Assembly: GCA_964393035.1 (NCBI GenBank)
Contig: CAYMRX010000001.1
Coordinates: forward strand, 62,001 to 126,000
Source: Tabrizicola_A sp964393035
Lineage (GTDB): Bacteria > Pseudomonadota > Alphaproteobacteria > Rhodobacterales > Rhodobacteraceae
DNA: 64,000 bases
Reading direction: 5' to 3'
The notes beneath the pieces were generated by a model. It was not told the DNA's origin. It was given only the letters and a program-made list of their open reading frames with translations, and did not search any database. The number at the start of each line of letters is the position of its first letter. The stretch's first letter is position 1. The translations under genes were made by a program, and so were the position numbers. Positions 52,154-59,971 of this stretch are shown here, piece after piece.

Positions 52154-52654
52154 TTGAACGCGGTGCCTTCATTCCGAAAACCAGCTCATAGTCATGTCGC
52201 CACATGGACGCCCCAACTCGTCGGAGAAGCACTGATCGAGGCAATGCGGTGGGTCCACCGATACGGCGGCGAAGTCGGGCCGAGGGGGTTCTCACGACTT
52301 GGCGGAATGGCATTCCGGGCTACTCTGGACGATCATCTCGAAGAGGGATGGGGCTTGCCCGAGGTCATGGGGAATGATGGGCTTCAGGAGCGTGTTCTGG
52401 TCCTGCCCCCGTCGCCCGTGCTGGTCACCCGTCACTTAGACGCACTGGAATGGACAGGCCGATACCTTTGCCCGGACCATATCGGATCCGCGCGTACGGT
52501 TGGCCTCTGGGCCGCACGCAAGGCGCGCCGAACGAGCTTCGAGAAGGCCGTCGAGGGGCGTATGGCGCGGAGCGCTGCCTACCGGCTGCGCGATCGCGGC
52601 CTATCGCTGATCTCCGTCGGGTTGGACCGCGATAGGGTGCCGCTCACGCCTTAA
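52154..52654 (+). CDS. Hypothetical protein of phage type, start uncertain
   Basis: 166 residues from TTG 52154. ATWTPQLVGEALIEAMRWVH resembles the opening of small proteins common in Rhodobacterales prophages; the rest is not recognised. No clear ribosome-binding site for the TTG, so the 5' end may be truncated. Ends about 30 bases before a convergent hypothetical gene. Confidence 0.5.
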   Translation: MNAVPSFRKPAHSHVATWTPQLVGEALIEAMRWVHRYGGEVGPRGFSRLGGMAFRATLDDHLEEGWGLPEVMGNDGLQERVLVLPPSPVLVTRHLDALEWTGRYLCPDHIGSARTVGLWAARKARRTSFEKAVEGRMARSAAYRLRDRGLSLISVGLDRDRVPLTP

Positions 52655-52685
52655 TGGTCGAGTGACGTCCATGCGGTGGCTTCGG

Positions 52686-52994
52686 TTAATGGGCAGGCAT
52701 GACGGCGAACTTGGCAGCGTCGGAAAACAGTCGCGCGAGGTGCTGAAAATCAGCATCGGCCAGCGTGTCGCCGTCCCAATCCGAGTCCGCGACGTCATGG
52801 CGATATGTCGCGAAGGCCGCAGCCTTTGCGAGAACGTCGGCCGCGTTGCGGCAAGGGACAGTTTGGAGGCGATCCCAAGCGGCGCATCCGGCGTCCCAGG
52901 CCGCAGGGTCTTCGGAGGCGCACATCGCGGTCCAGGCCATTTCAAAAGAGCTTAGTGCGTCGGCGACTGGTTCCGAAGGTTTCAGGCTATTCAT
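52686..52994 (-). CDS. Hypothetical small acidic protein
   Basis: 102 residues from ATG 52994 (the ATG at 53000 overlaps the GGAG ribosome-binding site). Rich in Ala, Asp and Trp (MAWTAMCASEDPAAWDAG, DWDGDTLADADFQHLARLF). No family recognised. Last gene of the island before the tRNA. Confidence 0.5.
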   Translation of the reverse strand: MNSLKPSEPVADALSSFEMAWTAMCASEDPAAWDAGCAAWDRLQTVPCRNAADVLAKAAAFATYRHDVADSDWDGDTLADADFQHLARLFSDAAKFAVMPAH

Positions 52995-53087
52995 GGACAT
53001 CTCCGATTGAAGGCCGGATCATCCCGGCCGCTCAAGCATGAGTCGAGCGAAGAATTTTTTCAAGTCATTGTTTTAATTTGTATTTAA

Positions 53088-53167
53088 TCCAACTTTCGGT
53101 TGGAGAACGGTGGGAAAAATCCAACTTTTCGCCCCAGACCGGCAGGCGAAGTTGGAAAAAGGTTGGA
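53088..53167. repeat. Iteron-like cluster of TCCAAC/GTTGGA hexamers
   Basis: Five copies in 80 bases: TCCAAC at 53088 and 53120, GTTGGA at 53099, 53151 and 53162. Two form longer inverted arms (TCCAACTTTTCGCC against GGCGAAGTTGGA). It lies in the 370-base gene-free stretch (52995-53364) between the last island gene and tRNA-Gly; nothing else was seen there. Could be binding sites for a replication initiator or a repressor. Confidence 0.5.
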
Positions 53168-53364
53168 GATCGCCCAAGGAATGAGCATAGGACCGCGCGG
53201 TGCTGGGCGCGAATCAGTCTGGCGGATGGGTTCGGCGCAGTGTCGCGCCTACAAGGTGCGAAAACCGCTCGATTTCAGTCGTTTTCGCGATGGCTAGCTA
53301 AATGATGCGCTGATGGCACATATATATAAATTATCGCAACAAATCATATGGTTATGCGGCCTAT

Positions 53365-53438
53365 TGGAGCGGGTGACGGGAATCGAACCCGTGTCTCTAG
53401 CTTGGAAGGCTAGGGTCTTACCATTACACAACACCCGC
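53365..53438 (-). tRNA. tRNA-Gly(UCC)
   Basis: Cloverleaf on the minus strand: acceptor GCGGGTG/CACCCGC, anticodon stem CTAGC/GCTAG around CTTCCAA (anticodon TCC), T-loop GGTTCGATTCC, encoded CCA. 74 bases with CCA. Its 3' 17 bases are repeated at 47583-47599, marking it as the integration site of the island. Confidence 0.95.
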
Positions 53439-53477
53439 GCTGAGGGTTAGATAACACCGCGTTCCGGCAGGCTCAAG

Positions 53478-53503
53478 CGGGGACGGGCAAAAACCCGCCC
53501 CCG
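53478..53503 (-). terminator. Hairpin downstream of the nucleotidase gene
   Basis: On the minus strand CGGGGGCGGG-TTTTTG-CCCGTCCCCG, a 10-bp stem with one G-T pair, 9 bases past the stop. Weak T content after it. Separates the nucleotidase transcript from the tRNA. Confidence 0.5.
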
Positions 53504-53511
53504 GTTTTGGC

Positions 53512-55023
53512 TTACTGCCCCAGCTTCTGGATCCGCCCCTCGACCGCCGGTTTCACCGTGCCCAGCTTTTCGACATAGGCCATCACATCATTGGCCACCA
53601 ACTGGCCGCCGCCGGTGCCAGTGATGATCTTGCCGCCGCCAAGGCTGGAATAACCGTCCCCGCCGCCCAGTATATAATCGTTGACGGCCACGCTGTAGAT
53701 TTTGCCCTCCTCCAAGGGTGCGCCGATGACCATGACCTCGGATACCCGCTGCCCGGGCTCGGCCGATGCGTCAAAGGCAAAACTCAGCCCCGAAACCTGC
53801 GCGAAGCGCCCCGCGCCCTTTTCAACCTGCGACACTGCGTTTTCCAACGCAGCCAGCACCTGAGAGCCTGGCAATTCGGTCAAAACGGTCAGATTGCCAA
53901 AGGGCAACTCCGTCAGAATATCGCGGCGCGTCAGTTTGGCCCCCGCCTCATAGGTGCGGTCGCCACGAATGCCGCCACCGTTCATGATGGCAATATCCGC
54001 GCCTGTCGCATCGCGCATCGCATCGGCAATCAGATTGCCCATCGTCGCCTCCTCGGCCCGCACCATATTGCGGCGGCTGTCGATCTGCGTCTCGGTCGTG
54101 CCGATCTCCACGTTCAGTTTCGCATCCATATCCGCGCTGAACTTGTCGGCCAAAGCCTGACTTTCGGGGTCGGGCGTTACCGTGGCGGTGTCGATAAAGC
54201 GAAAGGCGGGTGTCCAACTGACGGTGCGTTCGCCGTCCTTATCGCCGACCTCTACGGTCAGGTCGACAGGGGTCAAAAGCTGCGCATCAACGCTGGTTTC
54301 GACATAGGCCGTCACCCCATCATAAGCGGTGGCATAGGTGTGATCGTCGCCAGACAGGATCACATCGAACACATGGCTGGCCATCAAGGCCCGGTCGTTT
54401 TCCATATTGGTTTGCACGACCCCCACGACGATATCCGCCCCGTCTTCGCGCGCGGCCTTCGCGGCCTCCACCGCTGTATCCACGGTTGGCAAGAACTTCA
54501 GATCGCCCGTCGAGGACACTTCGGGGCTGGTATCCTGCGCCACAGGGATCAACGCCACCCTCAGCCCGCCCACATCTTTCACGACAACCCCGCCAAGCCC
54601 TTCGATGGCCGCGCCGTCCGCCTTGGTGATGTTGATCGCCGCCCAAGGGTATTTGGACGCCTTCATCTTGTCGGAGAAATTCTCGGGGCCGAAATCAAAC
54701 TCATGATTGCCCGGCACGGCCAGATCGAACGGCACCAGATTGGTGAAATCAATGGTGTTCTGGCCCATATCAAACCCGGAAATCAGGCTGGGAGACAGCA
54801 TGTCACCGTTGAACAGATAGAGCGTGTTCGGATTGGCCGCGCGTTCGGCCTTTGCCACCGCGTTCAGCCGGGGAAAACCACCGCGCCCGTCTTCCTCGGC
54901 ATAGTTGTAAACGTCGCCCACCCCCAGCAGCGTCAGCTTCACCGTTTCCGCGACGGCAGGGACGGCGCAAAGCGCGGCCAGACTGGTGGCCCCAAAGACA
55001 AATGTTCTAAAAGAATTGGGCAT
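53512..55023 (-). CDS. Periplasmic bifunctional metallophosphatase/5'-nucleotidase (UshA-like)
   Basis: 503 residues. Signal peptide to AVPAVAE. N-terminal calcineurin-like domain: LFNGDMLSPS, GNHEFDFGPENF, ILSGDDHTYA. C-terminal nucleotide-binding domain with the family motif NGGGIRGD and NDYILGGGDGYSSL. The first metal motif (usually D-x-H) reads LLGVGDVYNY here, so metal binding may be altered. Hydrolyses extracellular nucleotides or related phosphoesters. Confidence 0.9.
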   Translation of the reverse strand: MPNSFRTFVFGATSLAALCAVPAVAETVKLTLLGVGDVYNYAEEDGRGGFPRLNAVAKAERAANPNTLYLFNGDMLSPSLISGFDMGQNTIDFTNLVPFDLAVPGNHEFDFGPENFSDKMKASKYPWAAINITKADGAAIEGLGGVVVKDVGGLRVALIPVAQDTSPEVSSTGDLKFLPTVDTAVEAAKAAREDGADIVVGVVQTNMENDRALMASHVFDVILSGDDHTYATAYDGVTAYVETSVDAQLLTPVDLTVEVGDKDGERTVSWTPAFRFIDTATVTPDPESQALADKFSADMDAKLNVEIGTTETQIDSRRNMVRAEEATMGNLIADAMRDATGADIAIMNGGGIRGDRTYEAGAKLTRRDILTELPFGNLTVLTELPGSQVLAALENAVSQVEKGAGRFAQVSGLSFAFDASAEPGQRVSEVMVIGAPLEEGKIYSVAVNDYILGGGDGYSSLGGGKIITGTGGGQLVANDVMAYVEKLGTVKPAVEGRIQKLGQ

Positions 55024-55184
55024 GACATGCTCCCACAGGTTGAGCGACTACAATCAGAACACTGTGCAGCGCAGAGCTTGAGTCTGTCAAAGCCGCCGTG
55101 TTTCACCGGGATAAAACCGCAGCGCGACAGGCGGATGACAGCCCATGCTTGACCGCAGGGGTGGCTTTCGGCATGGAAGGTGCC

Positions 55185-55523
55185 ATGTTGATCTACAAGA
55201 TCCTTCGCCGCCCCGAATGGGACGCCTTCCGTGCCGCCGGTGAAACGGCCGGTGCGCCGGTCGACATGGCCGATGGCTTCATCCATTTCTCTACCGCCAC
55301 GCAGGTTGCCGAAACCGCTGCCAAATGGTTTGCCCACGAAAGCGATCTGGTGCTGGTCGCCTTTGACAGCCATGCCATGGGCGCAGATCTGAAATGGGAA
55401 CCCTCGCGCGGAGGCGCGCTGTTCCCCCATCTTTACCGCAAGCTCGCCTTGTCTGAAGTGGTCTGGGACAAATCCCTCCCCTTGGGCGCGGCAGGCCATA
55501 TCTTCCCCGAGGGCATGATTTGA
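55185..55523 (+). CDS. DUF952 domain-containing protein
   Basis: 112 residues from ATG 55185 with GGAAGG upstream. LIYKILRRPEWDAF, GFIHFSTATQVAETA and FPHLYRKLALSEV are DUF952 motifs; the family resembles the ADP-ribosyltransferase-like toxin fold in some analyses, but its function is unknown. Overlaps pyrD by four bases, as is common in related genomes. Confidence 0.85.
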   Translation: MLIYKILRRPEWDAFRAAGETAGAPVDMADGFIHFSTATQVAETAAKWFAHESDLVLVAFDSHAMGADLKWEPSRGGALFPHLYRKLALSEVVWDKSLPLGAAGHIFPEGMI

Positions 55524-56581
55524 CCGGACTTGAAAAACTGGGCCTTGCGCTCTTGCACCGGGTGGACCCCGAACGCGCCCATGGCCTGTCACTTCTGGCC
55601 CTGCGCGCGGGGCTTGCGCCCCTGCCCGGCCCGGTCGCATCGCCCCGGCTTGCCACCACGGTCGCGGGGCTGTCGCTGCCGAACCCGGTCGGACTTGCGG
55701 CAGGCTATGACAAGAACGCAACCGCCCTTTCGGCGCTGGTGCAGGCGGGCTTTGGCTTTGTCGAGGTCGGGGCCGCAACGCCGCTGCCGCAACCCGGCAA
55801 TCCGAAGCCCCGACTGTTCCGCCTGACCGAAGACCGCGCCGCGATCAACCGCTTTGGCTTCAACAACGAAGGGGCTGCGGCAATCGCCACCCGGCTTGCC
55901 GCGCACCCGCGCGGGGCGGTGCCGGTTGGCCTGAACCTTGGCGCCAACAAAACCAGCGAAGATCGTGCCGCCGATTTCGCCCGCGTGCTGACGACCTGCG
56001 GCCCGCATGTTGATTTCGTCACGGTCAATGTCTCCTCGCCCAACACCGAAAAGCTGCGCGACCTGCAAGGTGCGGCGGCGCTGACCGCGCTTCTCGCAGG
56101 CGTGATGGAGGCCCGTGCCGGCCTCACGCGCTGGGTGCCGGTCTTTTTGAAAATCGCCCCCGATCTGAACCCCGAAGACCTGGCCCAAGTGGCCGAGGTG
56201 GCCATGGCCTCGGGTGTTGATGCGGTGATCGCCACCAACACCACCCTGTCGCGCGACGGGTTGCAATCGGATCACAAGGGCGAGGCCGGCGGGCTTTCCG
56301 GCGCGCCCCTGTTCGAAAAATCCACCCGCATTCTGGCGCAACTGTCCAAACTGACCGAGGGCCGCCTGCCCCTGATCGGGGTGGGGGGCATTTCCACCGC
56401 CGATGAGGCCTATGCCAAGATCCGCGCCGGGGCCTCTGCCGTCCAGCTTTATACCGCGCTCGTCTATGGCGGGCTGTCGATGGTGGCCGACATCGCGCGC
56501 GGGCTCGACGCCCTTTTGCTCCGCGACGGATACGCCAGCATCAGTGAGGCGACAGGCACCAACCGGGGCGTCTGGCTGTAA
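55520..56581 (+). CDS. pyrD: Dihydroorotate dehydrogenase (quinone), class 2
   Basis: Membrane-associated FMN enzyme of pyrimidine synthesis. 353 residues. N-terminal membrane-binding helices, GLAAGYDKNATAL, VNVSSPNTEKLRDLQ with catalytic Ser, and LIGVGGISTADEAYAKIRAG. Starts with TTG 55520, overlapping the DUF952 stop, which explains why it is easily mis-called. Confidence 0.95.
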   Translation: MTGLEKLGLALLHRVDPERAHGLSLLALRAGLAPLPGPVASPRLATTVAGLSLPNPVGLAAGYDKNATALSALVQAGFGFVEVGAATPLPQPGNPKPRLFRLTEDRAAINRFGFNNEGAAAIATRLAAHPRGAVPVGLNLGANKTSEDRAADFARVLTTCGPHVDFVTVNVSSPNTEKLRDLQGAAALTALLAGVMEARAGLTRWVPVFLKIAPDLNPEDLAQVAEVAMASGVDAVIATNTTLSRDGLQSDHKGEAGGLSGAPLFEKSTRILAQLSKLTEGRLPLIGVGGISTADEAYAKIRAGASAVQLYTALVYGGLSMVADIARGLDALLLRDGYASISEATGTNRGVWL

Positions 56582-56596
56582 CCGCAGCACGCCTCC

Positions 56597-56668
56597 GGCG
56601 GGAGTATTTTGCAAGGCGCAAATCCGTGATCGCGCGCTTTGGTCTTGCGCCTTTCAAAATACTCCGCC
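56597..56668. repeat. Intergenic inverted repeat (GGCGGGAGTATTTT family)
   Basis: Left arm GGCGGGAGTATTTTGCAAGG (56597-56616, continuing CGCAA) and right arm TTGCGCCTTTCAAAATACTC (56645-56664, continuing CGCC). Fourth copy of the dispersed element in the window; 15 bases past pyrD and before trpB. Confidence 0.7.
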
Positions 56669-56762
56669 GGGTGAGGGCGTCAGCCCGAGGGGGCGCGCAG
56701 CCCCCTTTCGCCGGGCAACGAAGGACGCTACATCAAGACGAAGTCACAGGGGGAGATCAGCC

Positions 56763-57995
56763 ATGGCCGAGGACGGTTTGAACAGCTTCATGACGGGGCC
56801 GGATGAGGCGGGCCGCTTTGGCATTTTCGGCGGGCGGTTCGTGTCGGAAACCTTGATGCCGCTGATCCTTGATCTGGAGCAGCGTTACAACCACGCCAAG
56901 ACCGACCCGACCTTCTGGGCCGAGATGGATGATCTTTGGAAGCATTACATTGGCCGCCCCTCGCCTTTGTATTTCGCCCCCCGCCTGACCGAACACCTTG
57001 GTGGTGCCAAGGTCTATATGAAACGCGATGAGTTGAACCACACCGGCGCGCACAAGGTGAACAACGTGCTGGGCCAGATCATTCTGGCCCGCCGTATGGG
57101 CAAGACCCGGATCATCGCCGAAACCGGTGCCGGTCAGCACGGCGTGGCGACCGCCACCGTCTGCGCCAAGTTCGGGTTAAAATGCATCGTCTACATGGGC
57201 GCGCATGATGTCGAACGTCAGGCACCGAATGTCTTCCGCATGAAGCTTCTGGGCGCCGAGGTGATCCCGGTCACCTCGGGACGCGGCACACTGAAGGATG
57301 CGATGAACGACGCTTTGCGCGATTGGGTGACCAATGTGCGCGACACCTTCTATTGCATCGGCACCGTCGCCGGTCCGCACCCTTATCCGGCCATGGTCCG
57401 CGATTTCCAGTCGATCATCGGCAAGGAAGTGCGCTGGCAACTTGAGGAGCAGGAAGGCAAGGGGCGTCTGCCCGACACCGTTGTCGCCGCCATCGGCGGC
57501 GGGTCGAACGCCATGGGGCTGTTCTATCCCTTCCTCAATGATCCGTCGGTGAACATCATCGGCGTCGAGGCCGGTGGCAAGGGCGTGGACGAGCGGATGC
57601 AGCATTGCGCCAGCCTGACCGGCGGGCGTCCGGGCGTATTGCATGGCAATCGCACCTATCTGTTGCAAGATCCCGATGGTCAGATTCTGGAAGGCTTCTC
57701 CATTTCGGCGGGCCTTGATTATCCGGGCATCGGGCCGGAACATTCCTGGCTGCATGATGTAGGCCGGGCGAAATATGTCTCGATCACCGACGCTGAGGCA
57801 CTGGAAGCGTTCCAACTGTGCTGCCAGTTGGAAGGAATCATTCCCGCCTTGGAACCAAGCCATGCGCTGGCCCATGTGATGAAGATCGCCCCCACCCTGC
57901 CGAAAGACCACATCATCGTGATGAACATGTGTGGCCGTGGCGACAAGGACATCTTCACCGTGGCCAAGCATCTTGGCGTCACGATGCAGGTTTGA
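56763..57995 (+). CDS. trpB: Tryptophan synthase beta chain
   Basis: PLP enzyme joining indole and serine. 410 residues. PLP Lys98 in HTGAHKVNN, ETGAGQHGVATA, and GGGSNAMGLF phosphate loop. ATG 56763 with GGGGGAGATC upstream. No trpA follows; the gene stands alone with repeats upstream. Confidence 0.97.
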   Translation: MAEDGLNSFMTGPDEAGRFGIFGGRFVSETLMPLILDLEQRYNHAKTDPTFWAEMDDLWKHYIGRPSPLYFAPRLTEHLGGAKVYMKRDELNHTGAHKVNNVLGQIILARRMGKTRIIAETGAGQHGVATATVCAKFGLKCIVYMGAHDVERQAPNVFRMKLLGAEVIPVTSGRGTLKDAMNDALRDWVTNVRDTFYCIGTVAGPHPYPAMVRDFQSIIGKEVRWQLEEQEGKGRLPDTVVAAIGGGSNAMGLFYPFLNDPSVNIIGVEAGGKGVDERMQHCASLTGGRPGVLHGNRTYLLQDPDGQILEGFSISAGLDYPGIGPEHSWLHDVGRAKYVSITDAEALEAFQLCCQLEGIIPALEPSHALAHVMKIAPTLPKDHIIVMNMCGRGDKDIFTVAKHLGVTMQV

Positions 57996-58018
57996 TCCCG
58001 CAACATCCTGATATCTGG

Positions 58019-58036
58019 CGTAAACATTTGTTTACG
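58019..58036. promoter_or_regulatory. Perfect palindrome, candidate operator of the PepSY/LuxR locus
   Basis: CGTAAACATTTGTTTACG, an 18-base perfect palindrome centred about 150 bases upstream of the first gene of the locus. Shares TAAAC-N4-GTTTA with the palindrome at 59756-59773. Candidate binding site for the locus's LuxR-type regulators. Confidence 0.55.
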
Positions 58037-58176
58037 TCCGTCAGCCTTACCGCACCACACCGTCGCAAACCTTTTGCGAATGGCGTTGTTTTACCTACTC
58101 GGGCTTTGTGAGGTCCCCGGCGAATCGTTTCGATACCGTCGGGCGTTGAGGCAATCACGAGTAAGGAGAACTGACC

Positions 58177-58536
58177 GTGGCAAGTGATCTATTGGTAAAA
58201 CGCCTGACGTTGCAGGCGAGTGTTTCGGTTCTCGCAGGTTTCCTGTTATCCTCGGCAGTCATGGCCGAGGATAACACGGAGGCTGCGGAAGGGTCAGATA
58301 TCAGCATCGAGGGCAATGCGCCGGATGTTGCGGTTGATCCTTTGGAAATGGGATTTGAAGAACCAGATGTGTCGCTCGATCTGATGGAGATGGGCGACAT
58401 CCCCGCAGAGGACACCCTGATGGCTGCACTGTCGCAAGGCGTTAATGCCGCGCCCCGCGGTCAAGCAACACGTCGGAGCGAGGGCGCCACGACCGGAAGC
58501 GGTTACATCTGGACGCGACCGGAATCATCAAGATAA
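58177..58536 (+). CDS. Small exported protein of unknown function
   Basis: 119 residues from GTG 58177 with TAAGGAG upstream. Signal peptide (LTLQASVSVLAGFLLSSAVMA, residues about 10-30, cleaved before EDN), then an acidic, low-complexity mature part (DPLEMGFEEPDVSLDLMEMG). No family recognised. First gene after the 58019 palindrome and followed by a hairpin; same strand as the PepSY/LuxR genes. Confidence 0.65.
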   Translation: MASDLLVKRLTLQASVSVLAGFLLSSAVMAEDNTEAAEGSDISIEGNAPDVAVDPLEMGFEEPDVSLDLMEMGDIPAEDTLMAALSQGVNAAPRGQATRRSEGATTGSGYIWTRPESSR

Positions 58537-58544
58537 TCACCGCG

Positions 58545-58575
58545 TGCTCTGGCCGAGCTTTTCACGGCCAGAGCA
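58545..58575. terminator. Hairpin after the exported protein gene
   Basis: TGCTCTGGCCG / CGGCCAGAGCA, an 11-bp perfect stem with a 9-base loop that contains the T-rich CTTTTC, 8 bases past the stop. No T-run follows, so the termination strength is uncertain. Confidence 0.5.
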
Positions 58576-58670
58576 TTACCCTCCAAGTTTTTGACAACAT
58601 GCCTTCCCCATTTTGCCTTGACCCGCCGGGCGCAAGTTGCCGCCTTGGCTTCAAAGGTTGGAGTTTCAAC

Positions 58671-59117
58671 ATGTTTCGCCAATTTTCCATGTTTGTATTC
58701 CTCGTCTTTGCGACGGCAACAGGCTTGCCGAATACGGCCCATGCACAGGCAGAACCACGATTTGCCGCTGCGGATGAGATCCTGACCACGCTTCTGTCAG
58801 ACGGTTATGTCATCGTTGAAAATGAACGCACCTGGCTGGGGCGCCAACGCATCCTGGCCGAAAAAGAGGGCAGGCAGCGCGAGGTGGTTTTCGTGCCCGG
58901 CACCGGCGAGATTCTGCGCGATTACTCCGCCGAAGCGCCGCTCCTTGTGCTACGCCCACTGGAAGACGAGGGTCACAGCCGCGGGGCAGAAGTTTCGGTC
59001 GGTGGCGGCCGCAAGGGAGTCAGCGCCGCCGCAAATACCGCTCCAAGCGTTGGTGCGGGACCGAATTCTGGCAGCGCAGGCATGGTTGCCCCCGCCGATA
59101 TCGGTATTCTGCCTTGA
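58671..59117 (+). CDS. Exported PepSY-like protein
   Basis: 148 residues from ATG 58671 (GGTTGGAG upstream). Signal peptide to NTAHAQA; then a PepSY-like fold: DEILTTLLSDGYVIVENERT, LGRQRILAEKEG and REVVFVPGTGEILRDY. The C-terminus is Gly/Ser-rich. PepSY-like domains often act as inhibitors or sensors outside the membrane. Followed after 37 bases by a membrane LuxR-type regulator. Confidence 0.7.
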   Translation: MFRQFSMFVFLVFATATGLPNTAHAQAEPRFAAADEILTTLLSDGYVIVENERTWLGRQRILAEKEGRQREVVFVPGTGEILRDYSAEAPLLVLRPLEDEGHSRGAEVSVGGGRKGVSAAANTAPSVGAGPNSGSAGMVAPADIGILP

Positions 59118-59154
59118 GGACTGTGGATCAATATCCGCACAAGGCAGGTGTGCA

Positions 59155-59670
59155 TTGACCCGGCTTGCCGCCTTTGCCCTATTACTGCTGCTGCAAGCAG
59201 GCTGCGCCATGGTTTTCATGGGCGATCTCTTGCTGTCCGTGTTCGGCATCTATCCCGCCCCTCTGTCGTGGGGCATGCGCGAGTTGCTGGAAATGGGCGC
59301 GGGGCTAGGCCTGATGCTGGGGTTGGTGCTGGGCACCCTTCTGGTGCTGCGCGCAGTGCGGGATCTGAAACGCGCCGAGGCCCGGCTCGAGCGCGCATCG
59401 GCCGCATTCATCGACTTGCTGAACGCCCGGTTTGGCCAATGGGGTCTGACGGTCGCGGAACGGGAGGTCGCGCTTTTCGCGATCAAAGGCCTGTCGGTCC
59501 AAGAGATGGCCCGGCTGCGCGAAACGTCGGAAGGCACGATCAAGGCACAGACCGCCGCGATCTACCGAAAGGCGGGCGTCACTGGCCGCCCCCAGCTTTT
59601 GTCGCTGTTCATCGAGGATTTGATGGGCGCTGACCGTAGCAACCCGGCTGATTTCGAATCAGCCGCCTAG
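59155..59670 (+). CDS. Membrane-anchored LuxR-type transcriptional regulator
   Basis: 171 residues from TTG 59155 (AAGGCAGG upstream). Two transmembrane helices (about 4-27 and 42-65) separated by a short loop, a short linker helix (RDLKRAEARLERASAAF), and a C-terminal GerE/LuxR helix-turn-helix: LTVAEREVALFAIKGLSVQE and GTIKAQTAAIYRKAGVTGR. No receiver or ligand domain; regulation must come through the membrane part. Paralogue of the protein at 61038-61559. Confidence 0.8.
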   Translation: MTRLAAFALLLLLQAGCAMVFMGDLLLSVFGIYPAPLSWGMRELLEMGAGLGLMLGLVLGTLLVLRAVRDLKRAEARLERASAAFIDLLNARFGQWGLTVAEREVALFAIKGLSVQEMARLRETSEGTIKAQTAAIYRKAGVTGRPQLLSLFIEDLMGADRSNPADFESAA

Positions 59671-59755
59671 TGCCACAGAGGCCGGAACGGGCCCTGAAAC
59701 CCGACTTTTGCGCAACACCTTCGGCCAAATGGCTTACCCCGACTCGGACCAAGGT

Positions 59756-59773
59756 CCTAAACTGCGGTTTAGG
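59756..59773. promoter_or_regulatory. Palindrome, candidate operator 1 upstream of the Asp-rich PepSY gene
   Basis: CCTAAACTGCGGTTTAGG, perfect 7-bp arms with a 4-base centre, 199 bases upstream of the next start. Shares TAAAC-N4-GTTTA with 58019-58036. Confidence 0.55.
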
Positions 59774-59789
59774 GGCATGGTACCGATGG

Positions 59790-59808
59790 CCTAAAGCTGC
59801 CGTTTAAA
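59790..59808. promoter_or_regulatory. Related imperfect palindrome, candidate operator 2
   Basis: CCTAAAGCTGCCGTTTAAA, the same half-sites as the preceding palindrome with one extra centre base, 34 bases further on (about three helical turns). With 59756-59773 it makes a tandem operator-like pair. The rest of the 301-base gap (59671-59971) shows no gene. Confidence 0.45.
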
Positions 59809-59971
59809 CCCTGCGCCAATATCGTTTCCCCTCCACATCGGACCTTCTGTGAGGGTCGAGACCGTTCCCCCCAGCCGCAGCGAAGTTTGTCTGCAAGGAA
59901 CCGTCTCACACCCAGTCCGACGCGAAAGCGCCCCTTTTGCCAGTACGCTGGCCCACACAGGAGACCAGACC

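Noticed and set aside
54000..54300. Loss of function of the 5'-nucleotidase through the missing first D-x-H motif
   Set aside because: The other metal and substrate motifs (NGD, GNHEFDFG, NGGGIRGD) are intact; variation in the first motif alone does not show inactivity.
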